Shown: positions 1 through 8,730, counted from the stretch's first letter. The stretch: DNA of 64,000 nucleotides from Litorimonas sp039975855 (GCA_039975855.1 JBDWGH010000003.1:310001-374000), one strand, 5' to 3'. The notes: generated from the letters alone by a model not told the origin. A program made the numbers and translations.

Positions 1-1050
1 ACTGGGCAGGGACTTCTGGGTGGATTTTTCGGTCATGTGCACCCTGACTTTGCGGGCATGCCATCCTCTCGCCATGAAGGGGCTTGTGCATCAGGATCGC
101 TCGGCATTTTGGGGGCGATGACCGATATAGAAAGCGGTCGATATGATTTGGCCTGCGTTATTGGCCTGGAGATGATGCGTAACGTGCCGGGTATAGAAGC
201 AGCCAAAAATTTGGGCGCGGCGATTTGGGTTGGTGAAGAGGCGCAAGATGCAAGCTACATTTGGCCCGCAATGTTCTCTGATTTGGCCGAAGAATATGAC
301 AAGCGATATGGGCTGAAACACGAACACCTTGCTGAAATTTCCAAAACAAACTTCTCCAATGCCCGCCGCAATCCAAACGCCCAGGCTAGAAATTGGCGTT
401 TTGAGACGGAGAGTTTCGCCGCCAATGATGAGTTAAATCCTGTCATTGAGGGATGGATGCGCCGGCAAGACTGCGGGCAAGTGTCTGATGGGGCAGCTGT
501 CGTTTTCCTCGCTTCTGAAAAACGTGCTAAACAATACGCGGATGAAAACGGATTGTCGTTTGACGATCTTCCCAAGATTAAAGGTTGGGGACATTCGACC
601 GCTCCTATGCTGATGAAGACCAAGTTGCAGCAAAGCGAAAACGCAGATTATGTCTTGCCTTGGACACGAAAAGCGATTGTCGATGCCTATGCCCGCGCTG
701 GAATTACCGGTCCGGATCAGTTGGATGTCATCGAGACACATGATTGTTTTTCAATCACCGAATATATGGCCATAGAACATTTTGGCATCACACCACCAGG
801 ACAGGCGTGGAAAGCCATAGAAGCGGGAACGATTGCTTTTGATGGGACACTGCCAGTCAATCCTTCGGGAGGTCTAATAGGGATGGGACATCCTGTTGGG
901 GCGACTGGTGTGCGGATGATGTTGGATGCGTCAAAGCAGATTACGGGACATGCGGCCGATTACCAAATTGAGGGCGCAAGGACAGTTGGGCTTTTCAATG
1001 TTGGCGGATCAGGGACAACTAATTGCGCTTTTGTTGTGGGCCGCGAATAA
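1..1050 (+). CDS. Thiolase family protein (acetyl-CoA acetyltransferase-like), 5' end outside window
   Basis: The reading frame is open from the first base, so the N-terminus lies upstream of the window; the GTG at 37 is only an internal codon. The visible part carries thiolase landmarks: the nucleophilic cysteine context EGACASGS near the left edge, a HDCFSITEY segment, and the C-terminal NPSGGLIGMGHPVGATG block with the catalytic His. The spacing and the HDCF segment resemble the SCP2-type/thiolase-like subgroup. Such enzymes cleave or form 3-ketoacyl-CoA in the cytoplasm. It is followed 41 bp later by a GMC dehydrogenase, a ferredoxin reductase-type flavoprotein and HMG-CoA lyase, so it probably serves breakdown of a branched or isoprenoid-type acyl chain. 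The substrate is not visible from sequence. Confidence 0.88.
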   Translation, partial: TGQGLLGGFFGHVHPDFAGMPSSRHEGACASGSLGILGAMTDIESGRYDLACVIGLEMMRNVPGIEAAKNLGAAIWVGEEAQDASYIWPAMFSDLAEEYDKRYGLKHEHLAEISKTNFSNARRNPNAQARNWRFETESFAANDELNPVIEGWMRRQDCGQVSDGAAVVFLASEKRAKQYADENGLSFDDLPKIKGWGHSTAPMLMKTKLQQSENADYVLPWTRKAIVDAYARAGITGPDQLDVIETHDCFSITEYMAIEHFGITPPGQAWKAIEAGTIAFDGTLPVNPSGGLIGMGHPVGATGVRMMLDASKQITGHAADYQIEGARTVGLFNVGGSGTTNCAFVVGRE

Positions 1051-1091
1051 TCAAATAATAAGTATGTAAAATTCGCTCTGGGGAGAGAGAT

Positions 1092-2711
1092 ATGATGACG
1101 ACGTTTGACTATGTGATTATTGGAGCGGGTTCCGCGGGGTGTGTATTGGCCAACCGCCTGACCGAGGACCCGAACGTGTCTGTTTGCCTTCTGGAGGCTG
1201 GCGGAACGCATAAGCATTGGAGCGTATTTACTCCCGGCGCAACGATCTGGAATATGGTTTTGGGGAAACGTAATTGGCGATTTGAGACCGAACCGCAAGA
1301 AGGATTGAATGGCCGAAAGGGGTATCAACCTCGAGGCAAAGTTCTTGGCGGCTCCTCCAGTATAAATGCGATGATTTATATTCGCGGACATAAGGAAGAC
1401 TACAATGAGTGGGCACGTCTAGGGAATTCTGGTTGGTCTTACGATGACGTGTTGCCTTACTTCAAAAAGAGCGAAAATCGCGAAGCTGGAGCAGATCAGT
1501 TTCGAGGTCAGGGCGGAGAATTGAACGTTGCGCCTTTGTCTGAGCCGGGGGCGGTCAACGAAGCATTTTTTGAGGCAGGTCGCCAAAATCAGATTCCATT
1601 TACGGATGATTTCAATGGAGAAAAGCAAGAGGGCCTTGGCATGTATGAGTGCACGCACAAAGGCGGAGAACGTTGGTCCACTGCAAGAGCGTTTTTAGAT
1701 CCAATCGATAGTCGCTCAAACCTCACCGTAATCACAGGCGCCCATACCGAAAAGGTATTGATCGAGAACGGCCGCGCAGCGGGTGTTCAATTTAAAGCGG
1801 ACAAAAAGACCCAAACTGTTAGAGCAAATCAGGAAGTTATCCTTTCCGCCGGAGCGTTCGGGTCTCCTCAAATTTTACTTTTGTCGGGAATTGGCGCCAA
1901 AGAGAAATTGGATCCTCACGGAATTGATCAAGTTCACGATCTGCCTGGAGTGGGAGAAAATCTACAAGATCACATTGATTACGTAATCTCTTATCGTTCG
2001 GCACTGAAGGATAATTTAGGGTTTTCTTTGATGGGTGGTCTTCGCCATCTGGGTGAAATTCTACGATATAGAAGAGAGAGAAAAGGTCTATTTGCCTCGA
2101 ACCTCGCAGAAAGCGGAGGCTTTCTTTACACAGACCGATCAGAACCTTCGCCTGACATCTCTCTCGTATTGGTCCGAGCGATGGTGGATGATCATGGCCG
2201 GAAGCTAAGATTGGGTCACGGCTATAGTTGTCACGTCTGCGTATTGCGCCCGAAAAGTCGCGGTGCCGTTTGGTTGAAAAGCGCTGACCCATTCGCGCCG
2301 CCCGCCATTGATCCGGCGTTTTTGAAAGACGAACGGGACATGGATACGCTATTACGCGGTGCGCAATTGATGACCCAGATCATGGAAGCCCCCGCCTTTG
2401 ACGACATTAAAGGCAAGCCTCTTTATGTTGCGGGCACCACTGATAGCGAAACCCTAAAAGCCGATATTCGCGCCCGGGCAGATACGCAATACCATCCTGT
2501 CGGTACATGTAAGATGGGAAGCGATGATATGGCCGTTGTAGATGATCGTCTTCGTGTTCACGGTGTCTCGGGTCTTCGCGTAGTCGACGCGTCTATCATG
2601 CCGAACGTGGTTTCCGGGAATACGAATGCACCGACAATTATGATCGCGGAAAAGGCCGCGGACATGATAAAAGAGGATGCTGCGCTTGTTATAGCTGACG
2701 CCGCCGAATAG
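1092..2711 (+). CDS. GMC family FAD-dependent alcohol/choline dehydrogenase-like oxidoreductase
   Basis: A 539-residue protein with the GMC fold. It has an N-terminal FAD-binding GAGSAGCVLANRL motif (about residues 11-23), the GMC signature around GKVLGGSSSINAMIYIRG (about 82-99), and a C-terminal YHPVGTCKMG block with the catalytic His followed by a VSGNTNAPTIMIAEKAAD segment. The last segment supplies the Asn of a His-Asn pair. Length and motifs fit choline dehydrogenase/AlkJ-type alcohol dehydrogenases that oxidise primary alcohols to aldehydes and feed electrons to the respiratory chain. A GGGAGAGAGA stretch just upstream is a good ribosome binding site. It lies in an operon with thiolase, ferredoxin reductase and HMG-CoA lyase. 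It lacks the C-x5-C-x3-C motif of the four GMC proteins at 45.9-52.7 kb and belongs to a different GMC branch. Confidence 0.9.
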   Translation: MMTTFDYVIIGAGSAGCVLANRLTEDPNVSVCLLEAGGTHKHWSVFTPGATIWNMVLGKRNWRFETEPQEGLNGRKGYQPRGKVLGGSSSINAMIYIRGHKEDYNEWARLGNSGWSYDDVLPYFKKSENREAGADQFRGQGGELNVAPLSEPGAVNEAFFEAGRQNQIPFTDDFNGEKQEGLGMYECTHKGGERWSTARAFLDPIDSRSNLTVITGAHTEKVLIENGRAAGVQFKADKKTQTVRANQEVILSAGAFGSPQILLLSGIGAKEKLDPHGIDQVHDLPGVGENLQDHIDYVISYRSALKDNLGFSLMGGLRHLGEILRYRRERKGLFASNLAESGGFLYTDRSEPSPDISLVLVRAMVDDHGRKLRLGHGYSCHVCVLRPKSRGAVWLKSADPFAPPAIDPAFLKDERDMDTLLRGAQLMTQIMEAPAFDDIKGKPLYVAGTTDSETLKADIRARADTQYHPVGTCKMGSDDMAVVDDRLRVHGVSGLRVVDASIMPNVVSGNTNAPTIMIAEKAADMIKEDAALVIADAAE

Positions 2712-2720
2712 ACACCGTTC

Positions 2721-3941
2721 ATGTCTAAATCCGTCGTTATTGTTGGCGCGTCTCATGCAGGCGCGCAAACCTGCGTTAGTCTGCGTCAAAGCGGCTGGGA
2801 CGGCGCTATAACCGTCTTTGGTGACGAACCCGCGCTGCCTTATCATCGGCCACCATTGTCCAAGGATTTTCTATCCGGAGAGAAGGGCGTCCAAGAGATA
2901 CTTATTCGTCCGGAAGCGGCTTATGAAACCGCTGGAATTCAAATGCGTCTTGGCGAACGAATTGCCGCAATCGATCGAAATGCGAAACAGGTCCGTACGG
3001 ATTCAGGTGACGTTGTTCCCTATGATAAACTTGTTCTGACGACTGGCGCACGGGTTCGTAAACTTCCTATTCCGGGCGCCGAGTTGGAGAGCGTTTTCTA
3101 TCTCCGCGATATGGCTGACGTTCTCTCGATCCAAGACAAAGCAAAAACAGCCTCTATGGCCGTCATAATAGGCGGAGGTTACATTGGTTTAGAGACGGCT
3201 GCTTCATTGCGTAAACAGGGTCTCGACGTCACAGTTTTAGAAGCGATGCCAAGGATTTTACAGCGCGTTACCGCGCCTGTGCTCTCAGAATTTTATGCGC
3301 GGATCCACAGTGAGGAAGGCGTCCAGATTCTCGAAAATACGGTTGCTTCGGAAATTATTGAAACTGAAGACGGTTTGGTTGTTTTTGCGGGAGATGACCG
3401 AACTTTCGCCGCTGACATGGTAATCATTGGTATTGGTGTGATACCAAATATGGAACTTGCCGAGACATCTGGATTGGCTTTGGGGAATGGTATTGAGGTC
3501 AATGAATTTTGCCAAACCTCAGACGAGGATATTTACGCGGCAGGGGATGTCACATGGCATCATAATCCGATTTATGACGCGCATATACGATTGGAATCCG
3601 TTCCCAATGCGACAGAGCAGGCCAAGACGGTTGCTGCGCATATTACGGGTAAGTTGAAACCATATAGCAGCCTGCCATGGTTCTGGTCGGATCAGTTTGA
3701 TCTTAAACTTCAAATCGCGGGATTATCAAACGGGTATGATGAGGTTGTCATTCGTGGCGATATCACTGGCAGCCGCAGTTTCGCGGCCTATTACTTCTCG
3801 GGCGATCGTTTTTTGGCTGTCGATGCCGTCAATGCACCTCGGGATTTTATGTTTGGGCGAATGTCACTGACCAAGGGTGTCACACTCGACAAATCAAAAT
3901 TGACCGATATGTCTGTTGATCTGAAAAGCTGCGTAATTTGA
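2721..3941 (+). CDS. FAD-dependent NAD(P)H ferredoxin/rubredoxin reductase-like protein
   Basis: A 406-residue two-dinucleotide-domain flavoprotein. The FAD site is the N-terminal VVIVGASHAGAQT; the NAD(P)H site is VIIGGGYIGLE around residue 150; and the second FAD motif is the DIYAAGDV segment near residue 270. The segment LPYHRPPLSKDFL is typical of the BphA4/putidaredoxin reductase family, which moves electrons from NAD(P)H to a 2Fe-2S ferredoxin or rubredoxin for a monooxygenase or dioxygenase. No ferredoxin, P450 or oxygenase gene is visible beside it, so the partner must lie upstream of the window or elsewhere. It starts 9 bp after the GMC gene, consistent with an operon. Confidence 0.88.
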   Translation: MSKSVVIVGASHAGAQTCVSLRQSGWDGAITVFGDEPALPYHRPPLSKDFLSGEKGVQEILIRPEAAYETAGIQMRLGERIAAIDRNAKQVRTDSGDVVPYDKLVLTTGARVRKLPIPGAELESVFYLRDMADVLSIQDKAKTASMAVIIGGGYIGLETAASLRKQGLDVTVLEAMPRILQRVTAPVLSEFYARIHSEEGVQILENTVASEIIETEDGLVVFAGDDRTFAADMVIIGIGVIPNMELAETSGLALGNGIEVNEFCQTSDEDIYAAGDVTWHHNPIYDAHIRLESVPNATEQAKTVAAHITGKLKPYSSLPWFWSDQFDLKLQIAGLSNGYDEVVIRGDITGSRSFAAYYFSGDRFLAVDAVNAPRDFMFGRMSLTKGVTLDKSKLTDMSVDLKSCVI

Positions 3942-3959
3942 CGTTGCGAGGAGGTGCAA

Positions 3960-4862
3960 GTGCCGCAATCCGTTGAAATCGTCGAAGTCGGGCCCAGAGA
4001 CGGGCTTCAGAATGAAAAGACGCTTGTTTCCTCAGAAGATAAGGTGGCCTTTATCAAGCGCGCGATCGCCGCTGGGGCGAAGCGGATAGAGATTGCTAGT
4101 TTTGTTCATCCGAAAATTGTCCCGCAAATGGCAGACGCCGAAGATGTCGTTAAAATGCTGGGCGAGGTAGACGGTGTTACTCGCATTGGTCTGACCTTAA
4201 ATAAACGCGGTGCCTTGCGTGCGTTGGAGTGTGGGATCGACCAATTTGGAGCGGTTTGTGTGGCCTCTGATGGTTTTGGTTTGAAGAACCAAAACCAAAC
4301 TAGCGTCGAAACCGTGGCTACTGCGAAGGAGGTCGTAAAACTGGCTCAGGCGGAGGGACGTTCCGGGCAGGTCACAATCTCTACGGCGTTCGGGTGCCCG
4401 TTTGACGGGGAAGTGCCCGAGCAAAGAGTTTTAGATATTGTGGCGGAACTAGCCGAAGCTAACCCCACCGAGATTGCGCTGGCAGATACCATCGGGGTCG
4501 GGGTTCCGTCACAAGTCACGAGCCTTGTTAGTCAAGCCGTGGAAATGGTCGCGCCTATTCCGATACGCGTGCATTTTCACAATACGAGAAATATGGCGAT
4601 TGCGAATGTCTGGGCGGCTATCGCGGCAGGCGCGCAGACCATAGATTCTTCGATTGGCGGTATTGGTGGATGTCCTTTTGCTCCGAATGCGACGGGAAAT
4701 GTCGCGACGGAAGACGTTGCTTATTTGCTGAACCAGTCTGGGATTGAGAACGGGTTGGATTTGGATGCATTAATAGAAACCGCGAAATGGATGGAGGGTG
4801 TCCTTGGAAAGAAGGTGCCATCTATGCTCGCCGCAGCTGGTGGATTTCCGTCGCGGGCTTAA
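3960..4862 (+). CDS. mvaB: Hydroxymethylglutaryl-CoA lyase
   Basis: A 300-residue TIM-barrel lyase that splits HMG-CoA into acetoacetate and acetyl-CoA, the last step of leucine and acyclic-isoprenoid breakdown. The catalytic EVGPRDGLQNE motif is at the N-terminus and the C-terminal GGIGGCPFAPNATGN signature with the active-site Cys is present. A near-perfect Shine-Dalgarno AGGAGGTG at 3949-3956 sits right before the GTG at 3960, so this start is preferred over the GTG at 3954, which overlaps that site. The stop overlaps the stop of the convergent glycosylase-like gene by 4 bp. Together with the preceding three genes it implies a pathway ending in HMG-CoA. Confidence 0.93.
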   Translation: MPQSVEIVEVGPRDGLQNEKTLVSSEDKVAFIKRAIAAGAKRIEIASFVHPKIVPQMADAEDVVKMLGEVDGVTRIGLTLNKRGALRALECGIDQFGAVCVASDGFGLKNQNQTSVETVATAKEVVKLAQAEGRSGQVTISTAFGCPFDGEVPEQRVLDIVAELAEANPTEIALADTIGVGVPSQVTSLVSQAVEMVAPIPIRVHFHNTRNMAIANVWAAIAAGAQTIDSSIGGIGGCPFAPNATGNVATEDVAYLLNQSGIENGLDLDALIETAKWMEGVLGKKVPSMLAAAGGFPSRA

Positions 4863-6025
4863 ATTTCGCCCGACCAATCAATTTCTTTCACGCCGATTAA
4901 GCGAGCTAAACGAGTGAGTTCTGACGACAGTTTATCCGCGCGTTCCCTTGTCCATTTTGTCTTTTGCTCCAGCCAAATTTGATGGACCTTTAGGACGCTT
5001 TTCTTGCGATCTGCTTTCACCTCAATGCGTCCAATAAACGTGTCGCCTTCGAGCATCGGGTACACGTAATAGCCATAAAGCCGTTTGGCCGCGGGAACGA
5101 ATATCTCAATTTTATAATCCATACCGAATAGACGTTTAAGCCGGCTTCGGTCGCGTATGGCGGGGTCGAATGGATTGATAATCCGTAGGCGGGATGTTGG
5201 CATGGCAACCTTCGCAAGGCGTGTCTCGATATCCGCGGGCGCGTAGCTTTCTGTCCAAGACCCATCATAACTTTGGATGTCCACTGGAACAATGTAGCTA
5301 GAGGCTTCCATCCATTTTTTTACCTCCGCTCGGCTAACGGCGTCCCAGAATTTCTGTATGTCTCCGAGTGTTCCAAACCCCATACGATCTAGCGCAGCCT
5401 CACATAACCAGTCGATTTGTTCGTGGTCTGAATAGTTTTGGCTGAATATGTTTGATGGGATGACACGGTGTTTGAGGTCATAGAATTTGACGAAGTTCTC
5501 ACGGTGAGATGTCGTCAATTCGCCGCAATACCACATGTAATCCAGCGCCTTCTTATGCGGTGGACGTTTCCACATCTCTTTTTTGCCTTTGATTTTCGTA
5601 TCAAAAGCGCGTGTGGAGAGGGGGCCTTCACGTTCAATGCGGGCTTTGATCGCGTCGTGACTTCCATCGCCTCGATCTGAACCCGTATACCATGAGCCGC
5701 AGAATTTTTCTTTGAGGCGAGGGAATTGACGTCTCCACATCGGATAGAATTCCATCGGAATTAGGGACGCGTCGTGCGTAAAGTGTTCAAAGAGGGCACG
5801 GTCGTCCTTAAGCAAATCCCACAACATGGGTTCGCGGTAATTTTGGTTCCGCGACCAGACGATGTGGTGATGCGCCCGTGTCACATTTCGAATGGAATCG
5901 AGTTGTACAAAGCCAAGAGACTTGATGATTTCTAGTAGATCAAGTGGCCCTGTGGGTGTCCTCGCCAAGCTTTGCGAGTGCAGCCATAAACGCCTCGCTT
6001 CCCGATTTTTGATTCGTATCCGCAC
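4859..6025 (-). CDS. Winged-helix DNA glycosylase of the YcaQ/AlkX (HTH_42) family
   Basis: A 388-residue protein matching the winged-helix family that includes interstrand-crosslink-unhooking glycosylases (AlkZ, AlkX/YcaQ). Supporting segments are GFVQLDSIRNVTRAHHHIVW near the N-terminus, a YREPMLW..L.DDRALFEHFTHDASLIP block, and a C-terminal domain containing YGYYVYPMLEGDTFIGRIE. The catalytic-motif position reads Q41-L42-D43, the Q-hydrophobic-D form associated with the YcaQ/AlkX branch rather than the Q-x-Q form of AlkZ. It stands alone on the minus strand, convergent with HMG-CoA lyase. The likely role is repair of alkylated or crosslinked bases; the actual lesion is inferred from the family only. 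Confidence 0.82.
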   Translation of the reverse strand: MRIRIKNREARRLWLHSQSLARTPTGPLDLLEIIKSLGFVQLDSIRNVTRAHHHIVWSRNQNYREPMLWDLLKDDRALFEHFTHDASLIPMEFYPMWRRQFPRLKEKFCGSWYTGSDRGDGSHDAIKARIEREGPLSTRAFDTKIKGKKEMWKRPPHKKALDYMWYCGELTTSHRENFVKFYDLKHRVIPSNIFSQNYSDHEQIDWLCEAALDRMGFGTLGDIQKFWDAVSRAEVKKWMEASSYIVPVDIQSYDGSWTESYAPADIETRLAKVAMPTSRLRIINPFDPAIRDRSRLKRLFGMDYKIEIFVPAAKRLYGYYVYPMLEGDTFIGRIEVKADRKKSVLKVHQIWLEQKTKWTRERADKLSSELTRLARLIGVKEIDWSGEI

Positions 6026-6255
6026 GGCCTAACTATGACGAAGAACCTGAGTGTTGAAAGAGTTGAACCTCCTTAGAAGGCGTGAAAACCCCAAAAGATC
6101 CAGAATGAGGTTCGCGAAGCCGTTAACGTTAAAAACGCGGAGCCTTTTCGGATTGGTGCGGCTGTGCCGCGAAATAGAAAAGGCTATGGAAAAAAACCTT
6201 GCACGATATCCCAAAAAGCGTGTTCAGAAGTAATGCGGTAAATCAGGAAACGCAT
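6026..6255. other. Intergenic region with a nested hairpin
   Basis: The region separates the divergent glycosylase and FGE-like genes. It contains a nested inverted repeat: outer arms AGCCTTTTC (6141-6149) and GAAAAGGCT (6177-6185), inner arms GCGGC (6158-6162) and GCCGC (6166-6170) around a TGT loop. No T-run follows, so it is not a clear terminator. Small basic ORFs cross it on both strands but lack a convincing ribosome binding site. Confidence 0.4.
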
Positions 6256-7176
6256 ATGCGTTCTAAATATAAGCTTTTAAGAGCTTTGCTCTGTCTGTCG
6301 GTGCTTTCTGGGTGCGGAGCTCAAAATCCAAAGACTGATGGTCAGGCTATACTCGACGGACCTAATGTTGATGCCTGTCTGCTAATTGAAAACACGGTTG
6401 TTTCCATTCCGGGCGGCACGGCTAAGATCGGATCGGACAGCGGTTATCCCGAGGAACGTCCGGAACGAGAGGTCGCGATTGGTGCCTTTGATATAGACGC
6501 AACCGAGGTCACGAATGCGCAGTTCGCCGCTTTTGTTTTAGATACTGGCTATGTAACCTCCGCAGAAAAACCACAGCCCGACTTCAATGTTTCAGGCGCT
6601 GCGGTTTTTGTACCGCCAGATGCCGATAATCCCAGTTGGTGGCGCTTTGTGGAAGGCGCCAATTGGCGCCATCCTGAAGGGCCGGATAGTTCGATAAAAG
6701 GACGCGAGAATGATCCCGTTGTTCAAGTGTCGCATTCGGATGCCAAAGCCTATGCTGAATGGGTCGGGCGCGCTTTACCCTCAGAAGATCAATGGGAATA
6801 TGCCGCAAAGGCTGGCAGTGATACCCGGTATATCTGGGGTGAGAGCCGAGCTCCTGACGGTGTAGAGCAGGCCAATACTTGGCAAGGGGCGTTCCCGATA
6901 CAAAACACCAATGAAGACGGTTATCTCAGGCGTTCACCCGTGGGATGCTATCCGCCCAATGATTTCGGCCTGTATGATATGGTTGGTAATGTCTGGGAAT
7001 GGACAGACACAGTTTTCAAGAAGAATGAAACCGAACCGCTTTATATCCTGAAGGGCGGCTCATTTCTGTGTGCTGAAAACTTCTGTCGACGATACCGAGC
7101 TGCGGCGAAGCAGCCGCAGGAGGCCGGCTTTCCGACGAATCACATTGGATTCAGAACTGTAAGTAAGCGTCTTTAG
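6256..7176 (+). CDS. Formylglycine-generating enzyme-like (SUMF1/FGE-sulfatase domain) lipoprotein
   Basis: A 306-residue protein starting at ATG 6256, chosen because AGGAAA lies 5 bp upstream and the N-terminus becomes a lipoprotein signal ending in LSVLSGCGAQ. The rest is one FGE-sulfatase domain: IPGGTAKIGSD, ATEVTNAQFAAF, ALPSEDQWEYAAKAG, GLYDMVGNVWEWTD and the C-terminal GGSFLCAENFCRRYR. The two cysteines in that last motif (about C272 and C277) have the spacing of the copper-binding catalytic pair of genuine FGE, which converts a sulfatase active-site Cys to formylglycine. Many family members lack these cysteines, so this copy may be active. No sulfatase gene is in the window. The lipobox places it outside the inner membrane, unlike a cytoplasmic FGE. 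Confidence 0.85.
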   Translation: MRSKYKLLRALLCLSVLSGCGAQNPKTDGQAILDGPNVDACLLIENTVVSIPGGTAKIGSDSGYPEERPEREVAIGAFDIDATEVTNAQFAAFVLDTGYVTSAEKPQPDFNVSGAAVFVPPDADNPSWWRFVEGANWRHPEGPDSSIKGRENDPVVQVSHSDAKAYAEWVGRALPSEDQWEYAAKAGSDTRYIWGESRAPDGVEQANTWQGAFPIQNTNEDGYLRRSPVGCYPPNDFGLYDMVGNVWEWTDTVFKKNETEPLYILKGGSFLCAENFCRRYRAAAKQPQEAGFPTNHIGFRTVSKRL

Positions 7177-7242
7177 ATTGGTTTTCCAAGATTGCAGAGT
7201 GTCTCGGAACGAGAACAAGCGCCATTTAAAGAAAGAAAAATG

Positions 7243-7316
7243 TGGAGGTACCACCCGGAATCGAACCGGGGTACACGGATTTGCAATCCGGTGCGTCACC
7301 ACTCCGCCATGGTACC
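7243..7316 (-). tRNA. tRNA-Cys (anticodon GCA)
   Basis: On the minus strand the 74-nt sequence folds as a cloverleaf. The acceptor arm GGTACCA pairs with TGGTACC, followed by discriminator T and an encoded CCA (7243-7245). The anticodon loop is TTGCAAA with anticodon GCA, and the T arm is CCCGG-TTCGATT-CCGGG. The outermost pair of the anticodon stem is a C-T mismatch; the remaining four pairs are canonical. It lies alone between the FGE-like gene and the convergently placed start region of the pcm-type gene. Confidence 0.95.
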
Positions 7317-7334
7317 TCGCGTGGTGGAAGCGGT

Positions 7335-7363
7335 GCTATAATCACATGCGCCCGTGCCCGCAA
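7335..7363 (-). promoter_or_regulatory. Candidate promoter of tRNA-Cys
   Basis: Read on the minus strand, TTGCGG (7363-7358) is followed after 17 bp by TATAGC (7340-7335), placing transcription start a few bases before the tRNA 5' end at 7316. The -35 box overlaps a short inverted repeat CCGCAAT/ATTGCGG (7358-7376). It is inferred from spacing only. Confidence 0.4.
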
Positions 7364-7441
7364 TAGCTGATTGCGGTGTTCGCAGGCGAGGGCTATAGCG
7401 CGTCACAGACTGAATAATTCTCTTTTCGCGAGTCCGCCTAC

Positions 7442-8095
7442 ATGACTGATTTCTCTGCTGCCCGTGATGCGATGGTCGAATCGCAAATCCGTACATCCGA
7501 TGTGACGGATTTGAGTGTTTTGGGTGCGTTTCGCCGAACAGCGCGTGACGCTTTTGTCCCAACCGCTCGCAAAGCGCTTTCTTACGCGGATTGCCAAATT
7601 GAGACGGATGAGGGCCGAACGATGCTCTCACCTCGTGATCTGTCGAAAATGATCCAAGCCGTGGAAATTGAACCTAATGATGTCGTTCTGGATCTGGCCT
7701 GTGGGCGCGGTTACTCGACAGCGATTCTGGCGCAATTGGCCGATACAGTGGTCGGACTTGAAACAGACGATGCTGCTGTCGCTCGCGCGACTGAGTTGTT
7801 GGTCGACGCTGACATCTCTAACGCTGCCGTCGTACAGGGTGATTTGAAATCTGGCGCAGCGGAACACGGTCCCTTTAACGTCATATTTGTTGGCGCAGCC
7901 TTGCCAGCCGTTCACCGCCAATGGTTCTCTCAGCTGGCCAATGGCGGACGATTAGTGTGTATTATCCAATCTGGCCCTGTTGGTCGCGTCACAGTCTTTA
8001 CGAAATCTGGCGACGCTGTTGGCGAAACTGTCGCTTTTGATACGAGTGCGCCTTACCTGCCAGGGTTTGAACCCGCGCCGGCCTTTGTTTTTTAG
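7442..8095 (+). CDS. pcm: Protein-L-isoaspartate O-methyltransferase family protein
   Basis: A 217-residue class I methyltransferase with the SAM-binding motif VVLDLACGRGYSTAIL around residues 80-95 and the PCMT-family N-terminus (ARDAMVESQIRTSDVTD). The C-terminal half is shorter and more diverged than in E. coli Pcm, as is usual for the alphaproteobacterial homologue found next to tolC. The nominal role is methylation of isoaspartyl residues to repair aged proteins, but the alphaproteobacterial tolC-linked copies are not well characterised, so substrate is uncertain. Its stop overlaps the stop of the convergent membrane protein gene by 4 bp; TolC follows downstream on the same strand. Confidence 0.82.
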   Translation: MTDFSAARDAMVESQIRTSDVTDLSVLGAFRRTARDAFVPTARKALSYADCQIETDEGRTMLSPRDLSKMIQAVEIEPNDVVLDLACGRGYSTAILAQLADTVVGLETDDAAVARATELLVDADISNAAVVQGDLKSGAAEHGPFNVIFVGAALPAVHRQWFSQLANGGRLVCIIQSGPVGRVTVFTKSGDAVGETVAFDTSAPYLPGFEPAPAFVF

Positions 8096-8631
8096 TCGCG
8101 TCGTTCCTTTCGCCATAGTTTTAAATTTTGACTCATTTGAGAGGGTCGAAACCCCCGACCATTCCATAACCGTTTGAAATCTGCGGCATGATCAAAGTGC
8201 TGCAATTGACGATGATAGTAATTCACGTATTCCAAAGCTGCCATACTAGACGCGATTGACGCGACGGTCAGGTCACCTCTGCTGATGGCAATGTCGGATA
8301 CGAAAAAAGCTAAGCCGGTTAAAAGACACGCCAAGACTGTCAGGATTAGTAATGGGAATTGGGTCCAATGTGCGTGTCCCAACATGTGATTCAAAGCGTC
8401 TTTGTTTCCGGCTAACTGCTCACATTTCCCGCGCCAGTAAAGGCCTCCAATTACGAGAAGGCCGCAGGTTGGGATGAATGTGAATAGGCTAAGCCAGCCA
8501 ACTGGGCTGTCGAAACTATAGGCTAGGAATATCATCGCCACCGGAACAATTATCACATTTGCGAGTTCCATCCTCCAATATGAAGACAGCCGTTTTTCCA
8601 GTTTGTGTTTCGTATTCATCGAGATGAACAT
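8092..8631 (-). CDS. Hypothetical integral membrane protein
   Basis: A 179-residue protein (or 175 if translation starts at the second Met, 8619). I do not recognise the family. Four hydrophobic segments are visible: about residues 25-42 (IIVPVAMIFLAYSF), 46-66, 92-112 (FPLLILTVLACLLTGLAFF) and a weaker one after 118. A basic, soluble C-terminus ends in LKLWRKERRD. It is inserted between pcm and tolC on the opposite strand, interrupting an otherwise typical alphaproteobacterial gene order. It overlaps the pcm stop and runs divergently from tolC. Confidence 0.7.
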   Translation of the reverse strand: MFISMNTKHKLEKRLSSYWRMELANVIIVPVAMIFLAYSFDSPVGWLSLFTFIPTCGLLVIGGLYWRGKCEQLAGNKDALNHMLGHAHWTQFPLLILTVLACLLTGLAFFVSDIAISRGDLTVASIASSMAALEYVNYYHRQLQHFDHAADFKRLWNGRGFRPSQMSQNLKLWRKERRD

Positions 8632-8730
8632 ATCACGGCTAAGGAAAGCGCTTCAACGTCGCATACATTGGTGTATAGGCGAGCAGCTATCTTAAACAGG
8701 TCCAATTTAAAGGGCTTGTCCGTATTGAAG

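Noticed and set aside
6051..6233. 60-residue basic ORF upstream of the FGE-like gene, and an opposing ORF
   Set aside because: Starts with GTG without a Shine-Dalgarno sequence, composition reflects the hairpin and AT-rich spacer, and no family is evident.
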